Origin: Pseudoalteromonas sp. 3D05
GTDB lineage: Bacteria; Pseudomonadota; Gammaproteobacteria; Enterobacterales; Alteromonadaceae
Assembly: GCF_002723455.1 (NCBI RefSeq)
Contig: NZ_PDUS01000009.1
Coordinates: forward strand, 1 to 39,474
Direction: 5' to 3'
Length of the DNA: 39,474 nucleotides
Position 1 is the stretch's first letter. Every line of letters starts with the position of its first letter. The translations under genes and the position numbers were made by a program. The notes beneath the pieces were generated by a model that searched no databases, was not told the origin of the DNA, and was given only the letters and a program-made list of their open reading frames with translations. This document shows, one piece after another, positions 25,201 to 34,065 of the stretch.

Positions 25201-27168
25201 ATGTTTATAAAAACATCTAAGCTAGCTGTTGCTGCTGCGTTATTCCCTGCTTATTCGTTCGCCCATGAGCAGCATCATGACCATGACGAACATGAAAAAA
25301 AATCGATAGAGAAAATACAAGTCATGGCTTCTCGTCTTGGTCGAATTGTTACCGAGTCAGCAACTCGCACTGAAATAATCAATAGTGAAGAAATACACGA
25401 GAAAGCCTTAATGCGCCCTGGCAACATTTCAATGTTAGTGGCAGAAACTGGTGGTGTACGCGTGCAAAACACTTCACCCGCTTTAGGTAGTGCAAATATC
25501 CGTTTGCAAAGCCTGTATGGCCGCTATACCCAGCTACTTAGTGACGGGCTGCCATTATATGGCGGTCAATCAATAGGCTTATTACAAATCCCGCCGACTG
25601 ATCTTGCCAATGTTGAGATCATTAAAGGCTCTGCCTCTTCATTATATGGAGGCTCTGCGTTAGGTGGAGTGATCAATTTGATTTCACGTACACCGAGCGA
25701 TGAGTTTGAGGGCGAACTTCTTCTCAATGCCACCTCAAAAAATGGCCAAGATGTTACCTCTTACTTTGCGGCACCTTTAACTAACTCTATCAGCGCCTCT
25801 GTTACCGCAGGGTTTCATCATCAACAGGAGCAAGACTTAGATGAGGATGGCTGGCTTGATATGGCAAGCTATAACAGAGCAAGTGTACGCCCCCGTTTTT
25901 ATTGGGAAGGCGATAATGGCGCCAATTTATACGTCACGGTAGGCGCGATGACCGAGCAACGAGATGGCGGCACAGCTGAAAACGCAATAATGCCTGATGG
26001 CAACCCATTTGCACAAACACAAGACAGCTTAAGGCTTGATACGGGCTTTATATTTGATAAACCAATAAATGAAGTACTGGCCTTAAATGTACGTGGTTCT
26101 GCAATGCAGCAAGATCATGATCACCTATATGGTACTATAAACGAAAATGACAACCATGAAAGTTACTTATTAGAGTCAAGTATCTCTGGTTATACCGACA
26201 ACATCGCATGGCTAGTCGGTGCTGCGTATCAATCTGAAAAATACCAATCAAAAGACTTTGCTGCATTTGATTATCACTACGAAGTGCCCGGCGTTTTTTC
26301 ACAACTTGATTATGAAACAAGCGAAAATATATCGGTGTCGTTGAGTGCACGTGCCGACTGGCACAATGAATACGGCACGCAATTTAGTCCGCGAATTTCC
26401 ATGCTGTATAAACCAGAAAACTGGACCGTAAGAGGTTCTTACGGTAAAGGGTTTTTCGCCCCCACTCCATTTATTGAAGACATTGAAGATGCTGGTTTAT
26501 CCCATTTAGAGCCGCTCGAAAATATTGCAGAAGAACATGCAAACACAGCCTCTATCGATATCAGCTATACATTTGATAGCGTTGAAACAAGTGTTACTTT
26601 TTTCTCCTCCGATGTTGAAAATGTCACTGAGTTAGAAGTCATCAACCAGCAACTCACGCCATCAGGTAAAAACGTTCGCATCATCAACGCCCAAGGCCAA
26701 AGTGAAATACGTGGTGCAGAATTTCTATTGCGCTATCGCTGGAATGATATCAAGCTAACGGGTAGTTATTTATATACAGATGCAAGTAAGCAAATTAACT
26801 CAGGAACAGGTCGCGTACCGCTTACTCTAACCCCAGAACACTCAGCGGGTGCAGTAATTATGTGGGAAGAGCACGGTAGCCACTTAGTTGGTTTTGAAGC
26901 CTACTACACCGGCACACAACAGCTTGAGAATAACCCTTACAGAGATAAAAGTGATGCTTACTGGCACTTAGGTTTACTTGGGCAAATTACCGTTGGACGG
27001 ATTAGCTATTTTGTTAATGCTGAGAATCTACTCAATGTAAGGCAAACAAAAGAAGACTCTCTCATATTGCCACAACAAGCACCGAGTGGTCGTTGGACGA
27101 CAGATATTTGGTCTCGAAACGATGGTTTTACTGTCAATGCAGGCATTCGTATCAAGTTTAACGATTAA
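25201..27168 (+). CDS. TonB-dependent outer-membrane receptor, probably metal-linked
   Basis: This 655-residue outer-membrane transporter has a signal peptide ending near YSFA (about residue 21). The mature N-terminus is His-rich (HEQHHDHDEHEKK), followed by a TonB-box-like IEKIQVMASR. The plug domain (about 45-165) has the typical LSDGLPLYGG and EIIKGSASSLYGGSALGGVINL motifs, and the remaining beta strands form a 22-stranded barrel ending in aromatic-alternating residues (VNAGIRIKF). The His-rich lead and the Cys-rich gene upstream point to copper or zinc, although siderophore uptake cannot be excluded. No Fur box is seen upstream. It ends at a hairpin shared with the convergent GGDEF-EAL gene. 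Confidence 0.9.
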   Translation: MFIKTSKLAVAAALFPAYSFAHEQHHDHDEHEKKSIEKIQVMASRLGRIVTESATRTEIINSEEIHEKALMRPGNISMLVAETGGVRVQNTSPALGSANIRLQSLYGRYTQLLSDGLPLYGGQSIGLLQIPPTDLANVEIIKGSASSLYGGSALGGVINLISRTPSDEFEGELLLNATSKNGQDVTSYFAAPLTNSISASVTAGFHHQQEQDLDEDGWLDMASYNRASVRPRFYWEGDNGANLYVTVGAMTEQRDGGTAENAIMPDGNPFAQTQDSLRLDTGFIFDKPINEVLALNVRGSAMQQDHDHLYGTINENDNHESYLLESSISGYTDNIAWLVGAAYQSEKYQSKDFAAFDYHYEVPGVFSQLDYETSENISVSLSARADWHNEYGTQFSPRISMLYKPENWTVRGSYGKGFFAPTPFIEDIEDAGLSHLEPLENIAEEHANTASIDISYTFDSVETSVTFFSSDVENVTELEVINQQLTPSGKNVRIINAQGQSEIRGAEFLLRYRWNDIKLTGSYLYTDASKQINSGTGRVPLTLTPEHSAGAVIMWEEHGSHLVGFEAYYTGTQQLENNPYRDKSDAYWHLGLLGQITVGRISYFVNAENLLNVRQTKEDSLILPQQAPSGRWTTDIWSRNDGFTVNAGIRIKFND

Positions 27169-27179
27169 ATCACAAACTA

Positions 27180-27208
27180 GTATGCTGGTTAACCTATAAC
27201 CAGCATAC
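27180..27208. terminator. Hairpin between the TonB receptor and GGDEF-EAL genes
   Basis: The perfect 12-bp stem GTATGCTGGTTA/TAACCAGCATAC with a 5-nt loop lies 12 nt after the receptor stop codon. It lacks a clear U tract, so termination may be partial. Confidence 0.5.
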
Positions 27209-27271
27209 ACAACAATATGTTACTATTTAAACCTAGCAAGTGAGTATTTTTAAACATAGCTAACTTTATGC

Positions 27272-29521
27272 TCAGTCACGCTTAAAGTTCTTACTATGGC
27301 TATTTAAATAGTCGTTCATTGGCATAGGTTTGGCAAAGTAAAAACCTTGTGTAGAGTCAATATTACAACCTTTTAGGATAGTAAGCTGCTCTTTGCTTTC
27401 AACGCCTTCTGCAACCACACCCATCCCTAAGTTATTTGCTAAATCGATAATTGTTTTTACAATGCTAAACCCTGATTCTTCATCGGATATTCTATCAATA
27501 AAGCTTTTATCTATTTTTAACTGCTTTACCGGGTAAGCGTGTAAATAAGCTAAACAAGAATATCCAGTGCCAAAATCGTCAATTGAAAAAGTAAACCCTT
27601 CTGACTGAAGCTCTTTCATTTGCTGTATTGTATGTTCAACATCATGAGTTAGCATACTTTCAGTAATTTCGAGGGTTATTTTAGACGGAGAAAGGTGGTG
27701 ATAATTAAGCACATGAAGTAACTCAGACTTTAATAAAGAAGACTTGAATTGTGAAGCACTTATATTAATCGACACCTTAAAGTCATCATCTATTACACAC
27801 GGGTTTAAACGTTTAAGTAATGTACAGATATCTCTAAGAACTATATTTTGCAAACGTTGTATTAAACCAAACTGCTCAGCAACCGGTATAAATTCACTTG
27901 GTCCAATAATTCCATTAATCGGGTGGATCCAACGGATCAGCGCCTCGGCTCCCACGACCTTGCCTTCATTGTTAATTTGTGGCTGAAAGTAAGCACAAAA
28001 CTCATCATTCTCAATCGATTTCAAAATCTCTGTTTCGAGTTTTATCTTTCTATCTAATAATGTCTGCAGTTGTGGATCATAAAAACTATAGCTATTCCCG
28101 CCTTTCGCCTTTGAGCGATACATAGCGGTGTCAGCAAACTTTAGAATATTGCTCGCAGTTATATCTGCGCCTTCAATTAAACAAATACCAATACTACAAC
28201 TAACCTGAAATTTTAAGGCCCCTACTTTAAACTCTTGCTCAAAAACTTCGTGGATCTTTTGCGCCACAATGGCTGATTCCACATTGGCTTGGTCATTATC
28301 GTCACCAAGATATTCTAATAAAACAACAAACTCATCGCCTCCCAACCGCGCTAATGTATCTGATTTCCTTATAACCGCACCTAATCTTCGGGCAACTTCA
28401 ATGAGTAATTCATCTCCTGATGAATGTCCTAATGAATCATTGAGGCGCTTAAAGTCGTCTATGTCTAAGAATAGTAAAGCTCCTGTTTCACCTGAGCGCT
28501 TTATTTTTTCAACAGCGATGTTTAAGCGCTCATTTAACATTCGTCTATTTGGGAGTTTTGTTAAAGGGTCATAATAGGCAAGCTTTTCTACGGCTTTTTC
28601 TGCTTCTTTTCTTTGTGTGATATCTCTTGCAACCCATAAAACATGCCTAGACTGACTACTCTTAGATTGATAATGATCCACAGGTACCGTGCGCCCTTCA
28701 AAGACCACCTTTCCCTTGGGCACTTCTAACTCATATTCGAACACTTGAACTTCATTTGTCGCGAGTGTTTTCTCGAGTACCGCCATAATTGGTAGCGCAT
28801 CTTTAGGATCTAAAACATCATTGACATTTTTTCCCTTACTTTGCAGTAAAGAAGAATATAAAAATTCATTTGAAGAACCATATACGTCAACATACTCGCC
28901 ATTTTCACCCAAAATAAGAACAAGATCAGGCATTACTTGGGTGAACGCTTCAAATTTATCATTGCTGTGCTTAAGTTGACTAATAACATCATTTAATTTA
29001 GTTGCATTGGCGTCATTTTCGAGCGCAATACTGGTAAAGTTTACAAAATGATCAATCAGCTCCAAGTCTTGCTTTGTAGGACTTTTTGCAGTGGTATGAT
29101 AGACAGCAAATGTCCCTAACACTTCAGCTTTAGTAGAAATAATGGGTGTTGACCAACATGAGGCTAGTCCAAAGGTTAGCGCCGTTTGTTTAAAGCCTTC
29201 CCACAACGGCGATGTGTTTATGTCGTCAACGATAATTCTTGCTTCTGAAAATGCTGCCGTCCCACACGATCCTACTTTAGGGCCAATTTCAATTCCGTTA
29301 ATTATTTGACAATACTTAGCATCAATACTTGGGGCAGCACAATGAAACAGTTGATTACCCTGAAGCGATAAAATTGAGCACTTGGCAGACTCATCCTCTA
29401 GCATTTCCTCGATAGCTAAACAGATCTCTTCACTTATTTCACTTAAAGGCTGCCCTAACGCTATTTTCGAGAGTATTTTTTGCTGTTGCTTTAATAACTT
29501 TAAAAGTTGCTTATCCTGCAT
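27272..29521 (-). CDS. GAF-PAS-GGDEF-EAL cyclic-di-GMP protein
   Basis: This 749-residue soluble signalling protein has an N-terminal GAF domain (about 25-170; GPKVGSCGTAAF), a PAS domain (about 190-305), a GGDEF domain (GGDEF intact at 394-398, with the inhibitory RxxD at 385-388) and an EAL domain (EAL at 526-528, later DDFGTGYS and EGVES). Both active-site sets look complete, so it could make and degrade c-di-GMP; which activity dominates is unknown. There is no membrane segment, so the input is intracellular. The start ATG has AGGACT about 9 nt upstream. It is convergent with the TonB receptor gene. Confidence 0.94.
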   Translation of the reverse strand: MQDKQLLKLLKQQQKILSKIALGQPLSEISEEICLAIEEMLEDESAKCSILSLQGNQLFHCAAPSIDAKYCQIINGIEIGPKVGSCGTAAFSEARIIVDDINTSPLWEGFKQTALTFGLASCWSTPIISTKAEVLGTFAVYHTTAKSPTKQDLELIDHFVNFTSIALENDANATKLNDVISQLKHSNDKFEAFTQVMPDLVLILGENGEYVDVYGSSNEFLYSSLLQSKGKNVNDVLDPKDALPIMAVLEKTLATNEVQVFEYELEVPKGKVVFEGRTVPVDHYQSKSSQSRHVLWVARDITQRKEAEKAVEKLAYYDPLTKLPNRRMLNERLNIAVEKIKRSGETGALLFLDIDDFKRLNDSLGHSSGDELLIEVARRLGAVIRKSDTLARLGGDEFVVLLEYLGDDNDQANVESAIVAQKIHEVFEQEFKVGALKFQVSCSIGICLIEGADITASNILKFADTAMYRSKAKGGNSYSFYDPQLQTLLDRKIKLETEILKSIENDEFCAYFQPQINNEGKVVGAEALIRWIHPINGIIGPSEFIPVAEQFGLIQRLQNIVLRDICTLLKRLNPCVIDDDFKVSINISASQFKSSLLKSELLHVLNYHHLSPSKITLEITESMLTHDVEHTIQQMKELQSEGFTFSIDDFGTGYSCLAYLHAYPVKQLKIDKSFIDRISDEESGFSIVKTIIDLANNLGMGVVAEGVESKEQLTILKGCNIDSTQGFYFAKPMPMNDYLNSHSKNFKRD

Positions 29522-29785
29522 ATTTCACAAAGTCCTGAATTTTGCTTCATCGTGGTATACGAAAAAGTGGTGTAACGCTTAAATCGCTCTGCCGCGCTAA
29601 GATTTTATATCACGAGTTATTGCAATGTTATCTAAAAGTAAAACAACAAAGGCTAAGTAAATTATAGTCAATAACCAATAAGCCACAGTATTAATTCGTA
29701 TGAGTCACACGTCAATTATAATCCGTTTCTATTAGAGTAACAGTAACGCAAGCTGCTAATTATTTCTATATGTTCAGGGGGAGTT

Positions 29786-29875
29786 ATGAAGCAAAAATTA
29801 CATAGGGTAGTTGTAGTAAATAGGGTGTTGATTTGCTTAAGAGTACTTATATTACACATTGCTAAGCACTCTTAA
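29786..29875 (-). other. Inverted repeat in the 369-nt gap before the queE end
   Basis: Within the gap 29522-29890 the arms TTAAGAGT (29837-29844) and ACTCTTAA (29868-29875) can form an 8-bp stem. Read on the minus strand it lies downstream of queE and may end its transcript. Apart from this and a candidate small reading frame on the other strand, I see nothing in the gap. Confidence 0.3.
29786..29875 (+). CDS. Candidate 29-residue small hydrophobic peptide
   Basis: This short frame begins at an ATG preceded by AGGGGGAG (the purine run ends 2 nt before the start). It would encode a basic, strongly hydrophobic 29-residue peptide with Val/Leu/Ile runs (VVVVNRVLICLRVLILHIA). Such a peptide could be a single-pass membrane microprotein. 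There is no homology evidence and no clear promoter. The stop codon lies in the right arm of the inverted repeat. It may be a chance frame. Confidence 0.25.
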   Translation: MKQKLHRVVVVNRVLICLRVLILHIAKHS

Positions 29876-29890
29876 TTTACGCTTTTGAAG

Positions 29891-30556
29891 CTAACTTATC
29901 CCTAAATACTTATGAACCTGCACAGATAAACGCCAATTTTTGTCTATACACGTCTCTATCGCCAACTTTGTCGCAGACACTTTTTGACTAATCGGCTGTA
30001 AATAAACAAGCTTTGGATTGACACCTGTTTTTAAAAATAGCGCTTCAAGCTCTTCCACATGTTTTTGCATTGCAATGGGGTGTTTTATCTCATCTGCACG
30101 CTTCATTGCTGAGGTCAGAACTTCATAGCCACCACGCATATTAATCTTTGGTGAAACAGTAACCCATGTTTGTGTCGGAGCTAAAACTTCAAAAGTACCA
30201 CTTGTTTCTATCTGCGTACTAAACCCATGTTCATGTAATAAATTACATATTGGGTTCAAGTCATACATACAAGGCTCGCCACCGGTTATAACTACATGCT
30301 TTGCACGGTAACCACGCGCATTAAAAAGTGCCAATATCTGTTCCGCTGAGGCATTTGCCCAATGATCAGAGTCCGCTTTTTTTCCCACTGTGTCATCAAG
30401 CGAGACTTTGTATACATTGTCTACTTCCCACGTTTGTTTTGTATCACACCATGCACAGCCTACAGGGCACCCTTGTAAACGTAAAAATACGGAAGGCGTA
30501 CCAGTAAAGCTTGCTTCACCTTGGATGGTTTCAAATATTTCATTAATTTTATACAA
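29891..30556 (-). CDS. queE: 7-carboxy-7-deazaguanine synthase (E. coli type)
   Basis: This 221-residue radical-SAM enzyme converts 6-carboxytetrahydropterin to 7-carboxy-7-deazaguanine in queuosine synthesis. The iron-sulfur motif is CX3CX2C at Cys30, Cys34 and Cys37 (GCPVGCAWCDTK), and a SAM-binding VITGGEP follows near residue 90. The N-terminus INEIFETIQGEASFTGTPS aligns with the E. coli enzyme. The first codon is TTG (30554-30556): no ATG or GTG exists in frame near the conserved start, and a weak GTGAG lies about 8 nt upstream. It is divergent from queC, with a shared 154-nt regulatory region and no preQ1 riboswitch visible. Confidence 0.93.
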   Translation of the reverse strand: MYKINEIFETIQGEASFTGTPSVFLRLQGCPVGCAWCDTKQTWEVDNVYKVSLDDTVGKKADSDHWANASAEQILALFNARGYRAKHVVITGGEPCMYDLNPICNLLHEHGFSTQIETSGTFEVLAPTQTWVTVSPKINMRGGYEVLTSAMKRADEIKHPIAMQKHVEELEALFLKTGVNPKLVYLQPISQKVSATKLAIETCIDKNWRLSVQVHKYLGIS

Positions 30557-30634
30557 ACGTTATCTCACTTACTACTTAGCACTCATCAGACCGATTAGAG
30601 CGACACATCAAAAATCAAAAAGCATAGGCAAAAA

Positions 30635-30663
30635 TTGTTATTTATGCTCCAGCCGTGTAGTAT
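30635..30663 (+). promoter_or_regulatory. Sigma70 promoter of queC
   Basis: TTGTTA (30635-30640), a 17-nt spacer, then TAGTAT (30658-30663), located 48 nt before the queC start. The spacing is ideal and each box has one or two mismatches to consensus. Confidence 0.55.
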
Positions 30664-30710
30664 ATCGCGCCCTGATATAAACCTCTATTAAAACTAAGAG
30701 CAAAACAGAT

Positions 30711-31367
30711 ATGACGCAAAAAGTAGTTGTGATTTATTCCGGCGGTATGGATTCATTTACCGTATTAAATAAAGCCCTGCAAGAAGGCCACGATGTATAT
30801 GCCTTATCATTTGATTATGGTCAGCGTCATGTTAAAGAGCTTAAGGTCGCCGCACAGGTATGTGAAAAGCTTAATGTTCCCCATAAAATCGTCGATATTT
30901 CTGCTATTAACCAACTGATTGGTGGCTCATCATTAACTGATGATATTGATGTGCCTGAAGGCCATTACGAAGAAGAAAGCATGAAAAGTACGATTGTGCC
31001 TAATCGCAACATGATTTTGCTCTCATTAGCTGTAGGGTATGCTGTATCACTAAAAGCCAGCCAAGTTTATTATGGCGCTCACTCTGGCGATCATGCAATT
31101 TACCCAGATTGCCGCCCTGAGTTTGTGAAAAAAATGGACGATTTGTGCCGCATTGCTAACTATGATGCCGTTGAAATTTTTAGCCCGTATTTAAACAACA
31201 CCAAAATTGACATTTTAACTGATGGCATAAAAATGGGATTAGACTACAGCGAAACTTGGACGTGTTATAACGGCCGAGAGAAAGCCTGTGGTAAATGCGG
31301 TGCGTGCCAAGAGCGCCTTGAAGCATTTAAACTTAACGATGTTACAGACCCGCTAGAGTACGAGTAA
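30711..31367 (+). CDS. queC: 7-cyano-7-deazaguanine synthase
   Basis: This 218-residue cytoplasmic PP-loop ATPase converts 7-carboxy-7-deazaguanine to preQ0 using ammonia and ATP, the step after QueE. The PP-loop SGGMDS is at 10-15, followed by FDYGQRH near 39 and VPNRN near 98. The zinc site is formed by Cys185, Cys193, Cys196 and Cys199 (CGKCGAC). The length is normal for the family. The neighbouring divergent queE supplies its substrate. A sigma70-type promoter lies 48 nt upstream. The gene ends before a long hairpin shared with the methyltransferase gene. Confidence 0.96.
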   Translation: MTQKVVVIYSGGMDSFTVLNKALQEGHDVYALSFDYGQRHVKELKVAAQVCEKLNVPHKIVDISAINQLIGGSSLTDDIDVPEGHYEEESMKSTIVPNRNMILLSLAVGYAVSLKASQVYYGAHSGDHAIYPDCRPEFVKKMDDLCRIANYDAVEIFSPYLNNTKIDILTDGIKMGLDYSETWTCYNGREKACGKCGACQERLEAFKLNDVTDPLEYE

Positions 31368-31380
31368 ATTACCATAGCCA

Positions 31381-31413
31381 TGTTAAAAGGCGATCAATGA
31401 AAGCCTTTTAACA
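31381..31413. terminator. Bidirectional hairpin between queC and the methyltransferase gene
   Basis: The perfect 11-bp stem TGTTAAAAGGC/GCCTTTTAACA with an 11-nt loop lies 14 nt after the queC stop, and its right arm ends 2 nt before the end of the convergent gene. The T run is inside the arm. Confidence 0.6.
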
Positions 31414-31414
31414 T

Positions 31415-31864
31415 CTATAACCAGCGTCTAACCTTCGCCTTATAATCAATATAAGACTGACCAAAAACCTCGGTTAGTGCCCGCTCTTCTGGCATGATTT
31501 GAAACCATGTTAAGTACGCCACAAAACCTATAATACTTAAAACCGCCCAAATAGAGGCAAGCCATACCCCCCACCCAAGTAAAATAAAAGCGAAACCAAC
31601 ATACATTGGGTTACGAGATATTTTATACACGCCTGCCGTCACTAGCTCTGAGGCTTGCTCAGGATTAGTAGGATTGACCGTGGTTTTGGCTAGTCGAAAA
31701 CTCACCACACCTGCGATACAAAATATAACGCCTAAACACACTAAAATAGTCGCAACGTAAGCAACAAATAAATTAAAGTCAATCACAGTGTAATGTGCAA
31801 TCAATGCCATTAGTCCTGCAAAAAATAACACCACTATAACGGGTGGTATTTTGGTATGTAACAT
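31415..31864 (-). CDS. ICMT/PEMT-type membrane methyltransferase
   Basis: This 149-residue inner-membrane protein has four hydrophobic segments. The conserved C-terminal half contains LVTAGVYKISRNPMYVGF and, after another membrane span, PEERALTEVFGQSYIDYKAKVRRW, the SAM-binding and catalytic pattern of isoprenylcysteine carboxyl methyltransferase / phospholipid methyltransferase families. In bacteria these small proteins are usually of unknown substrate. The ATG has GAGAGGGA just upstream. It is convergent with queC. Confidence 0.85.
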   Translation of the reverse strand: MLHTKIPPVIVVLFFAGLMALIAHYTVIDFNLFVAYVATILVCLGVIFCIAGVVSFRLAKTTVNPTNPEQASELVTAGVYKISRNPMYVGFAFILLGWGVWLASIWAVLSIIGFVAYLTWFQIMPEERALTEVFGQSYIDYKAKVRRWL

Positions 31865-32035
31865 AAGTCCCTCTCTTAACAGTGTTCCAACCTATCCCTT
31901 TGCTTAATATGGCATTATCTGCGGCCACCTAAGGATAAGCATAAAATACAAATAAAATTACAATTGTCAGCTTTATACCTACACAAAGCAGGTTATACTT
32001 TATACTAAATAAGACGTATTAGGGAAATAAAAACT

Positions 32036-32278
32036 ATGTCAGGCACTACTATGATCGTGTTAATTGTATTTATCTCTGTGGGTTCAGGGGTCATTTACGA
32101 TATGTATAAAAAGCACCTCGAATTTAAGCACAAAATGCAAAATAACAACCATGATGCAAACAAACAATTAGATGCAGTGAATGCCGAGGTGCGCGCTTTA
32201 AAAGAGCGTATTCAAACACTCGAAGCTATTGTTACTGATTCAAGCTTTAATGTTAATCAAGAAATAAATAAGCTATAA
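32036..32278 (+). CDS. PspB-like small membrane protein
   Basis: This 80-residue protein has one N-terminal membrane segment (about 5-22) and a coiled coil. The stretch RALKERIQTLEAIVTD closely resembles the end of phage-shock protein PspB (MRERIQALESIL in E. coli). PspB with PspC senses envelope stress and frees PspF from PspA, but no pspA, pspC or pspF is present here, so a separate role is possible. AGGGA lies about 11 nt upstream. Candidate -10 elements (TATACT at 31994-31999 and 32001-32006) precede it. Confidence 0.72.
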   Translation: MSGTTMIVLIVFISVGSGVIYDMYKKHLEFKHKMQNNNHDANKQLDAVNAEVRALKERIQTLEAIVTDSSFNVNQEINKL

Positions 32279-32284
32279 AACCTA

Positions 32285-33313
32285 TTAATCTGTAAACTGG
32301 TTAGTATACAGGTGAGCATTCTGCGGCCGCTCAACACCATGAGCGGCTAGAAAACCAGATATTTCACTGTTACACCCTTGCGGCGCACGCCCACTATCAA
32401 TTTCAAAATTGAGCTGATTAGCATGCTGCTTACCCAATGAGCATAAATTTAACGCATTATGAGAGCGAAGTTTGATACTTAACTCCCCAATCTTCTCAAC
32501 GGATATGTGCTTACTAAAACGAGCAAGGTCATTGTATTTAAAGTTTTCACTGACAAATTCATTACTGATTTTAATTAATGCATCAATCAGACCATGTAAA
32601 AATAGATTGGTACTTGTGTTATTTACCAAAAATGAAACTTGAGTATTATTGAATTCGTGAAGCTGGCAGTCATGGCAGGTTAACTGTACTTGATATAAAA
32701 CCGTTGAATTATCAATTTTATTAACGTTAATCAGTTTGATTGGCGCTCCTGCAAAAATACAATTATCTATAACCTCGTTTACATCACTTATATCTTTACC
32801 ATCTGACATCACAAGCTCAGCATTTTGTGCCATTAGAGGTAAATCATGGTGATTATTAAATGGCGTACTTGATCCGTTTTGGTGTTTAAACTTAATAAGC
32901 TCTCTTACTTCATGTTCGCGTGCTACTTTTAGCGCTAAATAAGCGGTTTGAATAAGCTCTGATGTAGGTAAGTTTTCCTCTACGTACCAACGCCTGCCAA
33001 ATAGTAATTTTTTCGCATTTTGATTAAGCTCACTAGACTGGTAATTGTCGGGATTCAAAATAGCAACTTGCAAATAAACTTGCTGGTCTTTTTCAGCCGC
33101 AATAACGCGAAAATGAGCCGAAAAGCTAATTTGACTGAGTACGTCATTAACAGATTGCAGAGTATGCTTGTAACGTAAAAAATGTTGCGGGACTACCCAG
33201 TTACCGTTAGAAAGTTGTACCAAAGGCGCATAAGAAATTGGTTGTTCAAAGCTGTGTGGCCACTTCGCATTATTCGCAGTGGAAGGCTTTAAGTCTTTTA
33301 TTTTACTATTCAT
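32285..33313 (-). CDS. Hypothetical protein, 342 residues
   Basis: I do not recognise this protein. It is soluble-looking with no signal peptide or membrane segment. The first about 115 residues include YAPLVQLSNGNWVVPQHFL and a FGRRWYVEE stretch; a Cys pair CHDC lies near residue 214; the C-terminus contains APQGCNSEISGFLAAHGVERP. No catalytic pattern is obvious. Composition is similar to neighbouring core genes, so recent transfer is not suggested. Its start ATG has a weak ribosome binding site. It is convergent with the PspB-like gene and lies 64 nt downstream of trmK on the same strand, so it could be a distal member of that operon. Confidence 0.7.
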   Translation of the reverse strand: MNSKIKDLKPSTANNAKWPHSFEQPISYAPLVQLSNGNWVVPQHFLRYKHTLQSVNDVLSQISFSAHFRVIAAEKDQQVYLQVAILNPDNYQSSELNQNAKKLLFGRRWYVEENLPTSELIQTAYLALKVAREHEVRELIKFKHQNGSSTPFNNHHDLPLMAQNAELVMSDGKDISDVNEVIDNCIFAGAPIKLINVNKIDNSTVLYQVQLTCHDCQLHEFNNTQVSFLVNNTSTNLFLHGLIDALIKISNEFVSENFKYNDLARFSKHISVEKIGELSIKLRSHNALNLCSLGKQHANQLNFEIDSGRAPQGCNSEISGFLAAHGVERPQNAHLYTNQFTD

Positions 33314-33377
33314 ACTTAAATTACATTAATTCATACAAGTGGCGTAAAAGTGGTACGAATTTAATAGAGTAAGTAGA

Positions 33378-34064
33378 TCACACTGCCCTGTTAGTTTTAA
33401 CTAAATTTAATTGCTTATAATCAGCAATGACCTGCTCATAATATGTGGGTTCTTTTTTTGTCATGCGAGTGTAATGCGCTATTAAGGTTTTAACATACTG
33501 CTGATGGTGTTTATCAGTAAAGTCCCACATTGAACAGCCGGTAGGCTCAATGGGTATGTTTGATTTAAAGCTTACATGTAAAAGCTCATAAAACCGTTTA
33601 TTTTCGATGATTATCTGCTCTGACTTTAACCCCTGGCCCAATTGTGCAAGCCCTTTCCTTAACGCGTAAGTATGGTGCACAGGGCATATTATAAAGCTGA
33701 GCTGATTAAGCGTTTGCTGATCATGATTTTCAATGATTTTTTGCATTAGCCTTAATAGTAGCTCCCCCCCTACACCTGCGATAATAATCAATTGTTTCGC
33801 ATCAGCGGTAAGTTCAATACTTGATACATCTTTACATTGAACCTGCCACTGACTGTTAGCGTTTGAATCTGCAAAGCGCCCGAGTGTATTACTCAATGCA
33901 TCCATCAGCTCAGGTACGATATCTACAAAAACTACTTTATGTGCAACCTCTCGCTTAAGGAGTGTCATTCCCAATAAACCATGATCGCAGCAGCAATCCC
34001 AAATTACATCATAGGATTCATCTACCAATGAATTAATCGCACTCAAACGATGGCTGAGTTTCAT
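33378..34064 (-). CDS. trmK: TrmK-like tRNA (adenine-22-N1)-methyltransferase
   Basis: This 228-residue SAM-dependent methyltransferase matches the TrmK family (COG2384), which makes m1A22 in tRNA. The SAM motif I region is IWDCCCDHGLLG (about 21-32), and IIIAGVGGELLLRLM (about 93-107) is the family-typical AGxGG block. The N-terminal LSHRLSAINSLV is also characteristic. In Gram-negatives the gene is often annotated as a methyltransferase of unknown target, so the tRNA role is inferred from the Bacillus enzyme. It starts 1 nt after the RlmI-like gene, in an operon with uvrB and the MATE transporter. Confidence 0.82.
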   Translation of the reverse strand: MKLSHRLSAINSLVDESYDVIWDCCCDHGLLGMTLLKREVAHKVVFVDIVPELMDALSNTLGRFADSNANSQWQVQCKDVSSIELTADAKQLIIIAGVGGELLLRLMQKIIENHDQQTLNQLSFIICPVHHTYALRKGLAQLGQGLKSEQIIIENKRFYELLHVSFKSNIPIEPTGCSMWDFTDKHHQQYVKTLIAHYTRMTKKEPTYYEQVIADYKQLNLVKTNRAV

Positions 34065-34065
34065 A

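Noticed and set aside
30557..30710. Possible preQ1 riboswitch between queE and queC
   Set aside because: No compact stem-loop with an A-rich tail typical of preQ1 classes is visible; only a sigma70-type promoter for queC.
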